43,011 nt of DNA. Origin: Actinomycetota bacterium (GTDB lineage Bacteria > Actinomycetota > Actinomycetes > Mycobacteriales > Pseudonocardiaceae). The notes under the pieces were generated by a model. The model was not told the DNA's origin. It searched no databases and saw only the letters and a list, made by a program, of their open reading frames with translations. Positions within the stretch are counted from its first letter, which is position 1; every line of letters begins with the position of its first letter. Shown in pieces: positions 15,390 through 23,231 of the stretch. The stretch lies in contig JAJPIR010000129.1 in NCBI GenBank assembly GCA_021324675.1, forward strand, positions 1-43,011, in the 5' to 3' direction. Both the position numbers and the translations under genes were made by a program.

Positions 15390-15797
15390 CTAATCTGGGA
15401 CGCCGTTGCCCAGCGGGCGCCGGTAGGCGGCGCTGGCCTCGGCGTCCTCCCAGACTGTCACCTCCAGAGCATCGATGTTGGGCATGCTCACCAGCAGCTG
15501 ATCGCTCAGGATCCGGCAGAAATGCTCCACACTGGGATTGAGGCCTTCGAATTCGGGCAGCTCGTTGAGCGTGTTGTCCCGGTAACGCTCCACCACGCCA
15601 TCTAATTTGCGGTTGATCTCATCGATGTCGAGCAGAAAGCCGTGACGGTCCAAGCTCGTACCCTCGTAGCGCGCCTCGATCCGGTAATGGTGAGAATTGA
15701 TCATGTTTTCGCGGCCCCAGTCACCGCCGACCAGGAAATGCTGCGCGATGAGCTCTCGCCGCACGGTCACGCTGTACCGCGGCTGCTCTGACGTCAC
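15390..15797 (-). CDS. 6-pyruvoyl/6-carboxytetrahydropterin synthase homologue (QueD-like)
   Basis: A 135-residue T-fold protein of the PTPS/QueD family, whose characterised members remodel 7,8-dihydroneopterin triphosphate using zinc and a catalytic Cys. His20 lies in LIAQHFLVGG, followed by INSHHYRIEARYEG (His36, His37), then GFLLDIDEINRKLDGVV, TLNELPEFEGLNPSVEHFC and the Glu of VWEDAEASAAYRR that anchors the pterin. In canonical members the metal site reads HxH with a Cys four residues earlier; here those positions appear to be Asn34 and Glu30, so metal binding or chemistry may differ. It is the last gene of a six-gene minus-strand operon, overlapping the deacetylase gene by 4 nt. Another GTP-using enzyme is encoded at 8870. 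Its true substrate is unknown. Confidence 0.82.
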   Translation of the reverse strand: MTSEQPRYSVTVRRELIAQHFLVGGDWGRENMINSHHYRIEARYEGTSLDRHGFLLDIDEINRKLDGVVERYRDNTLNELPEFEGLNPSVEHFCRILSDQLLVSMPNIDALEVTVWEDAEASAAYRRPLGNGVPD

Positions 15798-16684
15798 ATC
15801 TGCCTCCCTCTCCAGCGGTTGCGCCTGGCGCGCATCAACTCCCGCAACGGGCGCCAGCCGATGACCTGGATACCAGCCCTGCGCAGGTACTGGGCAAGCC
15901 CACCGCTGTGGAAGGTGTCGAAGTCGGCGACCCTATGGCGCCAGTCGGGAGTGATGGCCCGCAACTCGGGAGTGTCCGTGGCGGGATGGGTGATCAGGTA
16001 GGCCAGCCCGGGTGGTAGCTGGTCGAACAGTTCTTTGGCCACATCCAGCCGGTCTGCTGCCGGCCCGATGAGGGGCATCTCCCTGAGATGGTCGAACACC
16101 GGGAGTCCCTGCTGTTCCCATCCGGCGATGGCTGCCTCAGACACTGCTGCCACCCACTGCGGCTGGCGGGTCATCAGCACCGGGAGCTGCCGCTCGAAAC
16201 CGGCGCTGACGTACTCATCGACCAGTCCGCTGCGCACCAGCGAGAACATATGGCAGTCAAGATGGGTCACGTCCAACCCGGCCGCCACCGCACGGTCGAC
16301 TTGGGTCTCCACTTCGACGCGGACTGCCTGGGGATCGACGCTTCGCCACCGGTCTTGATTGCGGTAGAAGTAGCCCTCCTCGTCCAGCAGGCCGGATGCA
16401 GCATCCCGGGTGGACAGCGGACCCCAGCGGTAGCCATCCCATTCGCTGGTCAGCGTCAGGTGCACACCGACGTCAAGCTCAGCGTGCTGGCGGCAGCCAG
16501 CTGCCACCGCGGGGAACCAGGGACAGGGGACCATCACCGATCCGGCGGAGACAAGCCCACAGGCTGCCAGCTCGAAAAAAGCGTCGATCGTCGCAGCGCA
16601 CATTCCTACGTCATCGGCGTGGATGACGACAACCCGATCTTCTGCCGAGAAACCGAGATCCAGGAGCGCGGGGTTGGCGGTCAT
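15794..16684 (-). CDS. ChbG/HpnK (YdjC-like) family carbohydrate deacetylase
   Basis: A 296-residue TIM-barrel-like deacetylase. The family removes N-acetyl groups from sugars, for example diacetylchitobiose or lipid-linked GlcNAc. The metal site is visible: VVVIHADDVGM near residues 18-28 (catalytic Asp and metal Asp), VGVHLTLTSEW, THLDCHMFSL with the two metal-binding His, and YLITHPATD. The C-terminal GWRPLRELMRARR ends the fold. It lacks a signal peptide and is cytoplasmic. Its start overlaps the preceding gene's stop, and its own stop overlaps the next start, each by 4 nt, so expression is tightly coupled to the methyltransferases, the glycosyltransferases and the pterin-synthase homologue. 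It likely yields a free amino sugar in the product. Confidence 0.88.
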   Translation of the reverse strand: MTANPALLDLGFSAEDRVVVIHADDVGMCAATIDAFFELAACGLVSAGSVMVPCPWFPAVAAGCRQHAELDVGVHLTLTSEWDGYRWGPLSTRDAASGLLDEEGYFYRNQDRWRSVDPQAVRVEVETQVDRAVAAGLDVTHLDCHMFSLVRSGLVDEYVSAGFERQLPVLMTRQPQWVAAVSEAAIAGWEQQGLPVFDHLREMPLIGPAADRLDVAKELFDQLPPGLAYLITHPATDTPELRAITPDWRHRVADFDTFHSGGLAQYLRRAGIQVIGWRPLRELMRARRNRWRGRQM

Positions 16685-17295
16685 GGAATGGCGCCGATCG
16701 CGTAGACGGTGTCGGTGACCTTCGCCACCGTGACCGGCAACCGTCGTTCCAGCGCCAGGAGATCGTCGAAGGTCAGCTGCCAGCGAGGATCATTGTTCAC
16801 CGTCCAGTCCATGCCGCGCTGGTCGGTCAGGATCCGCCCGCGCGGCCGGAGGCACCAGAGATAGTTGTCCAACATCCGGAAAAAATGGTATTTGCAGCAG
16901 GCGAAGCTGGCCAGGTTGTTGTCGATAATTAGATCGTACCGATTTTTGATGGTCGTGAGGAATTCCCGGCTGTACTTGCTCAGGAAATAAACGGTGTAGT
17001 TGGCGATCTGCAGGGAGTCGGCGAGCTCCTTTTCTGCATGGCTCACGGTGAGGCCGTCCACCAGCCGGACCCGGCCGGCGAATCTCTGGGCGAACCGGGA
17101 ATTGCCCACGCCGACATGCAGGATGCACTGCTCTCGCAGATCCATTCCTTCGAGCACGTCCTCGATACACGCCTGGTCGACTGTCGTGTCCTCCCGGGTG
17201 TGATCGATCCAGATCGGCATATCGGTGGCCAGGCCCGGATGCTGCAGCCGGCCGCATATCTCGAGGCACGAGTCGTAACGGCTGGGAGCACTCAT
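16681..17295 (-). CDS. SAM-dependent methyltransferase-like protein
   Basis: A 204-residue protein with a Rossmann-like core. CILHVGVGNSRFAQRF at residues 57-72 is an atypical motif I, the acidic residue after strand 2 is in RLVDGLTVS, and YDLIIDNNLASF occupies the motif II position. LRPRGRILTDQRGMDW is typical of the later strand and loop. The lack of the usual GxGxG (here GVGNS) makes it a divergent family member, and it might bind another nucleotide-containing ligand. It overlaps both flanking genes by 4 nt in the six-gene operon. Substrate not predictable. Confidence 0.68.
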   Translation of the reverse strand: MSAPSRYDSCLEICGRLQHPGLATDMPIWIDHTREDTTVDQACIEDVLEGMDLREQCILHVGVGNSRFAQRFAGRVRLVDGLTVSHAEKELADSLQIANYTVYFLSKYSREFLTTIKNRYDLIIDNNLASFACCKYHFFRMLDNYLWCLRPRGRILTDQRGMDWTVNNDPRWQLTFDDLLALERRLPVTVAKVTDTVYAIGAIP

Positions 17296-18164
17296 GACCT
17301 TTCCCCCCTGGCGGCGACGAGGAGCCGGTAGCGCACGTCCCCCGAGGCGTGGAGTCGCTCCAGGGCGATCCCACCGAGATAGGCGGAGACGACGGTGCGT
17401 GCCGGGTGCAGCGGGATCCTGCGGTGAAGCAACGAGTACACCCGCTCCAGGCGATCCAGGATCTCTTCGGGGCGCGGGCGCATCAGAGCGCTGAGATCTT
17501 CCTCATGGCGCAGGGACAACCCGGCGCGGCCCAGCGCGGTGCGGTAGTCGTCGTAGGTCCAGTAACGGGCGCAGCCCCAGTGCCTGCGCAAAAGGCGAGC
17601 CTCAGCTGGTCTGTGGCGGTTGAGGTCACACGCCGCCATGTCGTCGAGGAGCAGGAGCACGCCACCGGGTTGCAGTGCACCGGACAGGTTGGACAGCGTG
17701 TGGCGCAGATCGGGGGAATGGATGAGCGACTCGATCGCGACGACCGCATCGAATCCAGTCCCGAGTGGCTCGTCGTAGCTTTGCAGCCGGAATCGGCAGA
17801 CGTCTGCGATCCCGCGCCGGCGGGCCTCCCGCTGCGCGACAGCCAGCTGGACCCGGCTCAGCGTGATGCCCTCATAGCGACCACCGATCCGCGGCTGCCA
17901 GTGGAAGATCGTCCCGCCGAAGCCGCAGCCTGCATCGAGCACCCGGGGAGTAGGGGGGAGATCGGCGACGGCCAGTACCCGCTCGTTGACGTACTCGACA
18001 CCTGCTGTGCGACGGTGCCCGCCGGCGTGCTCCGCTGGCTCGATTCCCAACCTCTTGTGCATGGTGAAGGACGCGAAGCGGTCCCGGTAGGCGAGCCAGT
18101 TGGTGAGCTGGACATAGCGAGAAAGCCAGTCGTAGTACTCCGGGAGCTGCTGGTGAGTGATCAC
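17292..18164 (-). CDS. Class I SAM-dependent methyltransferase (cyclopropane-synthase/sterol type)
   Basis: A 290-residue methyltransferase. Motif I is VLDAGCGFGGTIFHW at residues 75-89. EGITLSRVQLAVAQREA is the post-I segment characteristic of the cyclopropane-synthase and sterol/tocopherol methyltransferase group. VVAIESLIHSPDL follows, then GGVLLLLDDMA. The N-terminal 60 residues (YYDWLSRYVQLTNWLAYRD) form a helical cap over the active site. The GTG at 18164 overlaps the upstream GT4 stop as GTGA and was preferred over the in-frame start at 18251, which would overlap by 90 bp. It is probably O- or N-directed in this context rather than lipid-directed, because all operon partners handle sugars. 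The target is inferred. Confidence 0.85.
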   Translation of the reverse strand: MITHQQLPEYYDWLSRYVQLTNWLAYRDRFASFTMHKRLGIEPAEHAGGHRRTAGVEYVNERVLAVADLPPTPRVLDAGCGFGGTIFHWQPRIGGRYEGITLSRVQLAVAQREARRRGIADVCRFRLQSYDEPLGTGFDAVVAIESLIHSPDLRHTLSNLSGALQPGGVLLLLDDMAACDLNRHRPAEARLLRRHWGCARYWTYDDYRTALGRAGLSLRHEEDLSALMRPRPEEILDRLERVYSLLHRRIPLHPARTVVSAYLGGIALERLHASGDVRYRLLVAARGERS

Positions 18165-19279
18165 AGCGAGGTCTCTTTGCGCGTACGACCCTGATGCGAG
18201 GCTACCAGGCAGCAAAGCAGCTCCCGGGCGCACTGGAAGGATTGATCCCACGTCGGGTGGCAGGCGGCCCGCTGCCGTGCGGCAAGCCCCATCCGTAGCA
18301 ACAACTCGCGGTCGGTCATGAGCAGGCGGAGGTAGTTGGTCAGGGCCTCGACATCGCCCGGCGCGACGAAGAATCCCTCGTGGCCGTCGTCAACGACCTC
18401 GCACGCCCCTCCTGCGGACGTGGCGATCACCGGAAGCCCGCAGCGCATCGCTTCGAGGTAGGCGATCCCCAGGGCCTCGTATGACGAGGGCAGCGCCAGC
18501 ACATGGCCGCTACACAGGTGCTCAGCGACCCGTTGATTGGGCACAGCGCCGATGAGGTAGACGTTCGTCTCCAGGCCGAGGCGGCCGATCAGGCACCGGA
18601 GGCGTTTGACGTAACCGCGGTCTGCGGTCAGGCTGCCCGCCACCGTCAGCCGCCAGCTCCTGGCCGGGAGCCTGGCCAGCGCGGTGATCAGGTCGTGCAG
18701 TCCCTTACCGGGAACTACGTTGGCGATGCTGACCACCTGGAGGGGACCCGGCGCTCGGGCTCGCGCGGCCACCTCGGTTTCGGTTGTCTGCACGTTCAGG
18801 TGATCACCGCCGGGATAGGCGACGACGCCAGGAATGGAGTGACCGAGCAGGCCCTCCGCTGCGTGCCGAGTGGTATGGCAATTGAAGATCGCGGCATCGG
18901 CGGTGTCGAGGTAGCGACGTTCGACCGCCGCGTAGGCGTGACGCAGCAGCGACGCCCGCCGCTCGCTGGAACGCAACAGGTGAACGAGGGTGACGATGGG
19001 ATAACCGAACTGAGCCTTGAGCCAGCGGTTGAGCATGACCAGCGACGGGTGGTTGAGCTCGTCTTGGAGCAGGACATCGAAGCGCTCGCTTGCCAGCCGG
19101 CGGGCCAGTGACGGCGAGAAGTTGTCCGCGAGGTGGCGGGGGTAGGTCCGCAAGGGAAGGGAGATCACCCGCGTCTGGTCGCCCTGCGACCTCAGATAGT
19201 CGAGCAACCGGCGATCGTAGAGATATCCACCGGTGAGAATGTCGAGGCTGCCGAAGATGACAAGGCCGACCCGCATCAT
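18161..19279 (-). CDS. Glycosyltransferase family 4
   Basis: A 372-residue GT-B glycosyltransferase. It begins MMRVGLVIFGSLDILTGGYL with YDRRLLDYL directly after, the same N-terminal signature as the GT4 at 3657-4730. The donor domain shows VVSIANVVPGKGLHDLITAL, then HVLALPSSYEALGIAYLEAM with the paired Glu residues, GLPVIATSAGGACEVV and GHEGFFVAPGD. The ATG at 19279 is 8 bp after the previous gene's stop; a second ATG immediately follows. It is second in the six-gene operon. The two related GT4 proteins on either side of the cluster may add similar sugars, or the same sugar to successive positions. Confidence 0.9.
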   Translation of the reverse strand: MMRVGLVIFGSLDILTGGYLYDRRLLDYLRSQGDQTRVISLPLRTYPRHLADNFSPSLARRLASERFDVLLQDELNHPSLVMLNRWLKAQFGYPIVTLVHLLRSSERRASLLRHAYAAVERRYLDTADAAIFNCHTTRHAAEGLLGHSIPGVVAYPGGDHLNVQTTETEVAARARAPGPLQVVSIANVVPGKGLHDLITALARLPARSWRLTVAGSLTADRGYVKRLRCLIGRLGLETNVYLIGAVPNQRVAEHLCSGHVLALPSSYEALGIAYLEAMRCGLPVIATSAGGACEVVDDGHEGFFVAPGDVEALTNYLRLLMTDRELLLRMGLAARQRAACHPTWDQSFQCARELLCCLVASHQGRTRKETSL

Positions 19280-19287
19280 GCGCCCGC

Positions 19288-20346
19288 CTACATCCGCTCA
19301 GCGATAAAGCGTGTCAGGGCTTGACGCATCTCACTCACCGAGTATTTCTTCGCCCATCTGGAGCCGTCGATCCGGACGTCGTCGCGAAGGGCCTGGTCGA
19401 CGAGCTCGACGACGCAACCCTGCGGCGCGGTGATGTGCCCGTGAACGTGGGGACGCAAATCCGATGCGACGAAACCACGGTAGTCGCCGTTCACGACACA
19501 GGTCGTGCCGCACGCTATCGCCTCGATCAGCGCCATGCCGAAGCTTTCCTTCGGAGACGCAGACACGAACAGGCGGGCCCGGTTGCACAGCCGCGCGATC
19601 TCCTGTGCCGAGCGCCAGCTATCCATGGCTAGTGGATCTACGGGATCGATGCTCGACGCGACGGCCACGCCGTCGATGTATCGCTTCATCTCGCCGAAGT
19701 ACTCCGGATCGTCGACGCCCCCGGCCAAGTAAAGGGGCAGGCCGTACTTCTCGAAGATTTCCTGCCGGTAGCTGCTGACCAGCTCTAGCTGGTTCTTGTC
19801 AGGATGGATCCGGCCGACGGCGAGTATGAACTCTTCGTTTTTCCGGTCAGGATAGAAAACGTTGTCGTCGTACGAGCCGCCCATCAAAAGAAGATGGGGG
19901 TGCTGCTTGGTGGCGTGATGCGACAGGATGCCGCGGAACAGCCCCTCAGGCAGATCAGGATGTGGATAGGTATCGGTGAGACAGAAAGATGGGTGAAGCT
20001 CGGCCAGCCGTCTGGTGAATTTGTTGTCCTTGAAGCCGATGAAGACAACGAAGGCGAAGTCAAGGGCCTGCAGGTCGTCGATGTGCAGTCCTGTGTCGAG
20101 GGCTTTGCCTTGGTGGAACAATTGCATGGGCGCCCAGTCGCCTGTGCGGGTAAGGACGAAGTACATATCGTACTGGGGAAACATCGTTACTTGGTAATCG
20201 TGAACCAACCGCGCGCAGCCATTGGTGACGATCGGGTATGGGTTTGCGGTCGAGACCAGCAAGCCTCGCTTTTTCGCCTGCGGGATCTGGTCCGCGCCAG
20301 GCGCGCTGGCAGCGTTCGCGCTACCCGGAAGGATGATTGACCACAC
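19288..20346 (-). CDS. Glycosyltransferase family 4
   Basis: A 352-residue glycosyltransferase and the first gene of the minus-strand operon. The N-terminal domain (GLLVSTANPYPIVTNGCARL onward) is less typical. The donor domain is clear: FILAVGRIHPDKNQLELVSS, LPLYLAGGVDDPEYFGEM, then LFVSASPKESFGMALIEAIA with the EX7E Glu pair, and GTTCVVNGDYRGFVA. The listed start is a GTG at 20346; the first 20 residues are poorly conserved in appearance, so a later start is possible. It lies divergently to the DoxX gene with about 155 bp between, which must hold its promoter. It probably initiates or extends the sugar chain of the cluster product. Confidence 0.85.
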   Translation of the reverse strand: MWSIILPGSANAASAPGADQIPQAKKRGLLVSTANPYPIVTNGCARLVHDYQVTMFPQYDMYFVLTRTGDWAPMQLFHQGKALDTGLHIDDLQALDFAFVVFIGFKDNKFTRRLAELHPSFCLTDTYPHPDLPEGLFRGILSHHATKQHPHLLLMGGSYDDNVFYPDRKNEEFILAVGRIHPDKNQLELVSSYRQEIFEKYGLPLYLAGGVDDPEYFGEMKRYIDGVAVASSIDPVDPLAMDSWRSAQEIARLCNRARLFVSASPKESFGMALIEAIACGTTCVVNGDYRGFVASDLRPHVHGHITAPQGCVVELVDQALRDDVRIDGSRWAKKYSVSEMRQALTRFIAERM

Positions 20347-20437
20347 GGGTGAAGATCGTCAGCCGCTTGGGGCTACGGTAGTCCGGAATGTGGGAAACAC
20401 CTGCTGGTATGCACCATCCTTCTAGAATCAACTTGTA

Positions 20438-20497
20438 TTGACCAAATAGATGCTTGCTGGCCTAATTCTAACGCTAGTACTTTCTGGCGTTAGGAGG
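20438..20497 (+). promoter_or_regulatory. Promoter, operator and ribosome-binding site of the DoxX gene
   Basis: TTGACC (20438-20443) and CCTAAT (20461-20466) are spaced exactly 17 bp. Directly downstream is an inverted repeat, CTAACGC (20468-20474) and GCGTTAG (20487-20493). The segment CTAACGCTAG differs by one base from the palindrome upstream of the regulator at 8067. The TAGGAGG ribosome-binding site (20491-20497) overlaps the second half-site. A bound repressor here would block initiation. Confidence 0.6.
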
Positions 20498-20502
20498 TTC
20501 TC

Positions 20503-20940
20503 ATGACGACGGTGCCCACGTCGAGCACCACCAGATCGGCGACCCTGCCCGACCCGGCGTGCCAGGCGTTCCTGCTGCTACGTGTGCTGTTCTCGGTGGC
20601 TCCCATCCTGTTCGGGCTGGACAAGTTCGCCAACGTTCTGGTGCCCTGGCCGGGCTACCTGGCCCAGTGGATCGATGACCTCGTGCCCGGTACCGCGCAG
20701 CAGGCGATGTACGTCATCGGCATGACCGAGATCGTGGCCGGCATCGTCGTTGCGGTGTCGCCCCGGCTAGGGGGCTGGCTGGTGGCGGCCTGGCTGGCCG
20801 GCATCATCGCCAACCTGCTGACCTTCCCGGGTTTCTTTGACGTCGCGCTGCGTGATGCCGGGTTGCTCGTCGCCGCGGTAGCACTGACCCGCCTGGCTGC
20901 CCGCTACCCGTCCGGGCCCCGGCTGACTGACGCACCGTGA
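20503..20940 (+). CDS. DoxX family membrane protein
   Basis: A 145-residue integral membrane protein with four predicted transmembrane helices: LLLRVLFSVAPILFGLDKFA, the segment after the loop at YVIGMTEIVAGIVVAV, GGWLVAAWLAGIIANLL, and ALRDAGLLVAAVALTRLA. DoxX proteins are named after a thiosulfate:quinone oxidoreductase subunit, and many are linked to redox or thiol stress. The AGGAGG site is 5-10 nt before the ATG. The upstream promoter has an operator shared with the Cys-containing regulator at 8067, which supports redox-responsive control. An MFS gene follows after 23 bp and may share the transcript. Confidence 0.85.
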   Translation: MTTVPTSSTTRSATLPDPACQAFLLLRVLFSVAPILFGLDKFANVLVPWPGYLAQWIDDLVPGTAQQAMYVIGMTEIVAGIVVAVSPRLGGWLVAAWLAGIIANLLTFPGFFDVALRDAGLLVAAVALTRLAARYPSGPRLTDAP

Positions 20941-20963
20941 CCGGTACGTGAGTCCATGATCAG

Positions 20964-22286
20964 ATGCTAGCCACGGGAAGTCGCGTAAGAATGGGTGGGT
21001 TGCTGCGCCACCACGATTTCCGCCGCCTGTGCGCCGCGAACGCGATCAGTAAGGTCGGGACGGGAATCAGTAACCTGGCGCTGCCATTATTCGCCGTGAT
21101 CACCCTGCATGCGTCGACATTCGAGGTGTCGATGTTGAACACCTTGCAGACCGTGGCGTATCTGTTGATTGGCCTGCAGGCCGGCGCCTGGTGTGACCGG
21201 ATGCGCTGCCGGCCCGTCCTTGTCTTCGCGGACCTCGGCCGCGCGATCGCGCTCGGATCAATTCCCATCGCGGCTGCTTTCGGGGCCGTCACGATGTGGC
21301 ATCTGTACCTGGCCGTCTTCGTCGCCGGCACGCTGACCGTGTTCTTCGATGTGGCGCACCAGTCGTATCTGCCACGTCTCGTCGAGCGTCACGATCTCAT
21401 CCAGGGCAACGCCACATTACGGGCCAGCATGTCTGTTTCGGCTCTCATTGCGCCAAGTCTCGCCGGGTACCTCGTGCAGCGGTTCACCGCTCCGGTTGCG
21501 ATATTGGTCGATGCCCTGAGCTACGTATGGTCGGCGATCTGGTTGAAGACCATCCGCAGGGGCGAACCGGATACGTACAGACACGTCCAGCAAAATCTCC
21601 GCGAAGAGATCCTGGAGGGTGCTCGGCTGGTATTCGGGAATCCGGTTCTGCGTGCCATCGGCCTCAACAACGCGATGACGTCGTTGTGCCAGTCCGCGTA
21701 CATGGCCATCGCCGTGGTATTCCTCGTTCGCGAGGTGCACCTTTCACCCAGCTCGATTGGTCTTCTCGGCAGTTTAAGCGTGATAGGAGCGCTTGCCGGC
21801 GCCGTGCTGGCCACGCGCCTGGCCAGCACGGTCGGCGCGGGCCGGATCTTATGGATCACCGCTTTGATCAACGGTTTAGCATTCCTGTGTTACCCGCTCA
21901 CCGACTCCGGCTGGCGCCTGGCGTTCACCATGGTGGCTGGTTTCGTGACCAGCGCCTGCCTCATGGTGGTCGTCGTCGTGCAGGTCAGCTTCCAGCAGAT
22001 GTTATGCCCTGACCACCTGCTGGGCCGGATGAACGCGACCATCAACTTCCTGTACTGGGGCGCGGCTCCGCTGGGCAGCTTGCTCGCTGGTGGCGTGGCA
22101 CAAGCGATCGGGCTGCGTCCAACCCTGTGGCTGGCCGCGGTGGGGATGCTGCTCGCAGCTGGCTGGTTGATCGCTTCTCCCTTGCCCACCATGCGCGATC
22201 TGCCAACGGGTGATGATGGTTTGCCCGACGCCAGCACCGCCGTCAGCTCAGGGCACGACGCGGCGGGCAGAAGTAGCCGCACATGA
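20964..22286 (+). CDS. MFS family transporter (probable exporter)
   Basis: A 440-residue major facilitator with about 12 transmembrane helices and the conserved loop 2-3 segment AGAWCDRMRCRPVLVFADLG. The overall pattern (LRHHDFRRLCAANAISKVG at the N-terminus, DVAHQSYLPRLVERHDLIQG mid-protein, a long cytoplasmic loop around residues 200-215) fits the enterobactin-exporter/tetracycline-resistance-like group common in natural product clusters. The start is at the ATG of 20964 or an in-frame ATG at 20991. Its stop overlaps the next start by 4 nt (ATGA), coupling it to a GT2 enzyme. Export of the cluster product, or self-protection, is the likely role. Direction and substrate are inferred. Confidence 0.87.
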   Translation: MLATGSRVRMGGLLRHHDFRRLCAANAISKVGTGISNLALPLFAVITLHASTFEVSMLNTLQTVAYLLIGLQAGAWCDRMRCRPVLVFADLGRAIALGSIPIAAAFGAVTMWHLYLAVFVAGTLTVFFDVAHQSYLPRLVERHDLIQGNATLRASMSVSALIAPSLAGYLVQRFTAPVAILVDALSYVWSAIWLKTIRRGEPDTYRHVQQNLREEILEGARLVFGNPVLRAIGLNNAMTSLCQSAYMAIAVVFLVREVHLSPSSIGLLGSLSVIGALAGAVLATRLASTVGAGRILWITALINGLAFLCYPLTDSGWRLAFTMVAGFVTSACLMVVVVVQVSFQQMLCPDHLLGRMNATINFLYWGAAPLGSLLAGGVAQAIGLRPTLWLAAVGMLLAAGWLIASPLPTMRDLPTGDDGLPDASTAVSSGHDAAGRSSRT

Positions 22287-23026
22287 GCCGCGTTATTTCC
22301 ATAATCACGGCTGCCCACCAGCGCAGCGTGCCCTATCTCCTTGACGCGTATGAGTCGCTGATTGCTCAGGAGTTGCCCGCTGGCTGGTGCTGGGAATGGT
22401 TGCTTCAGGAAGATGGCCGGAGCGGGGCGGTGGCCGCAGCCGTCCCCGACGATCCACGGATCAGCATCGGATCAGCCCGTCCCGGCGGCCCGGCCGTGAC
22501 TCGCACGATGGCAATGGCCCGGGCCAAAGGCGCGCTCGTCCGCAATCTCGATGCGGACGACAAGCTGCTGCCCGGGGCCATCGCCCGAGACATCACGGTT
22601 TTGACTCAGCGACCCACGGTTGGTTGGACAACTTCCCGCCTACTCAACTGGCTGCCCGACGGCACGATTGCGAGGTGGAGGCACCCGAATCCCGACGAGG
22701 GAGTGCTGGCGCGGGGCGCCATCCTGGAGTCCTGGCGATCGAATGGCTGGTTCCTGCCAATCCATCCGGTCACTCTGTGTATTCGGCGGAGTTTGCTCTT
22801 CGCGCTTGGTGGCTGGATGGCCCTGCCTTGCGCCGAGGACACGGGTCTGCTCATTGCGGCCAGCGTGGCTGCCGACGGTTATTTCATCAACGAACCGAGC
22901 CTGCTCTACCGCCATCACCCTCTCCAGATGACTGCACAGGTGGACCACGGTGACGGGCTCGACGGACACCGGCGACACCTCATCGCGGCGCGGGCTGACG
23001 CGCTGCGATCCCTGCTCCGGGACTGA
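22283..23026 (+). CDS. Glycosyltransferase family 2-like protein
   Basis: A 247-residue GT-A fold protein. VISIITAAHQRSVPYLLDAY opens the nucleotide-binding domain, followed by RTMAMARAKGALVRNLDADD, where DADD occupies the DXD metal-binding position. HPVTLCIRRSLLFALGGWM and CAEDTGLLIAASVAADG fit the acceptor/catalytic part (ED-type motif). It ends in a short Arg/His-rich tail without membrane helices, so it is cytosolic or peripheral. It overlaps the transporter gene by 4 nt. It probably adds a sugar to the exported compound, or inactivates it for storage before export; both are inference. Confidence 0.82.
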   Translation: MSRVISIITAAHQRSVPYLLDAYESLIAQELPAGWCWEWLLQEDGRSGAVAAAVPDDPRISIGSARPGGPAVTRTMAMARAKGALVRNLDADDKLLPGAIARDITVLTQRPTVGWTTSRLLNWLPDGTIARWRHPNPDEGVLARGAILESWRSNGWFLPIHPVTLCIRRSLLFALGGWMALPCAEDTGLLIAASVAADGYFINEPSLLYRHHPLQMTAQVDHGDGLDGHRRHLIAARADALRSLLRD

Positions 23027-23231
23027 CTCGGCGCCGGTGCCGCCGCCACCGGTTGCCGCTGATCCGCCGTGCACACCGACAGTTCAGCTGGCGGTTCGTC
23101 GGAGCGGATCGGATGTTTGCGCCGTACAATTCAACGCTCGACAGTGTGATACACGCCACGCCGACCTGCGCCCCGCAGTGCTCCGGTGGCTCTGATCGTG
23201 CGCCGGGCGCGCCCCGGCGAGGAGGTGGGTT

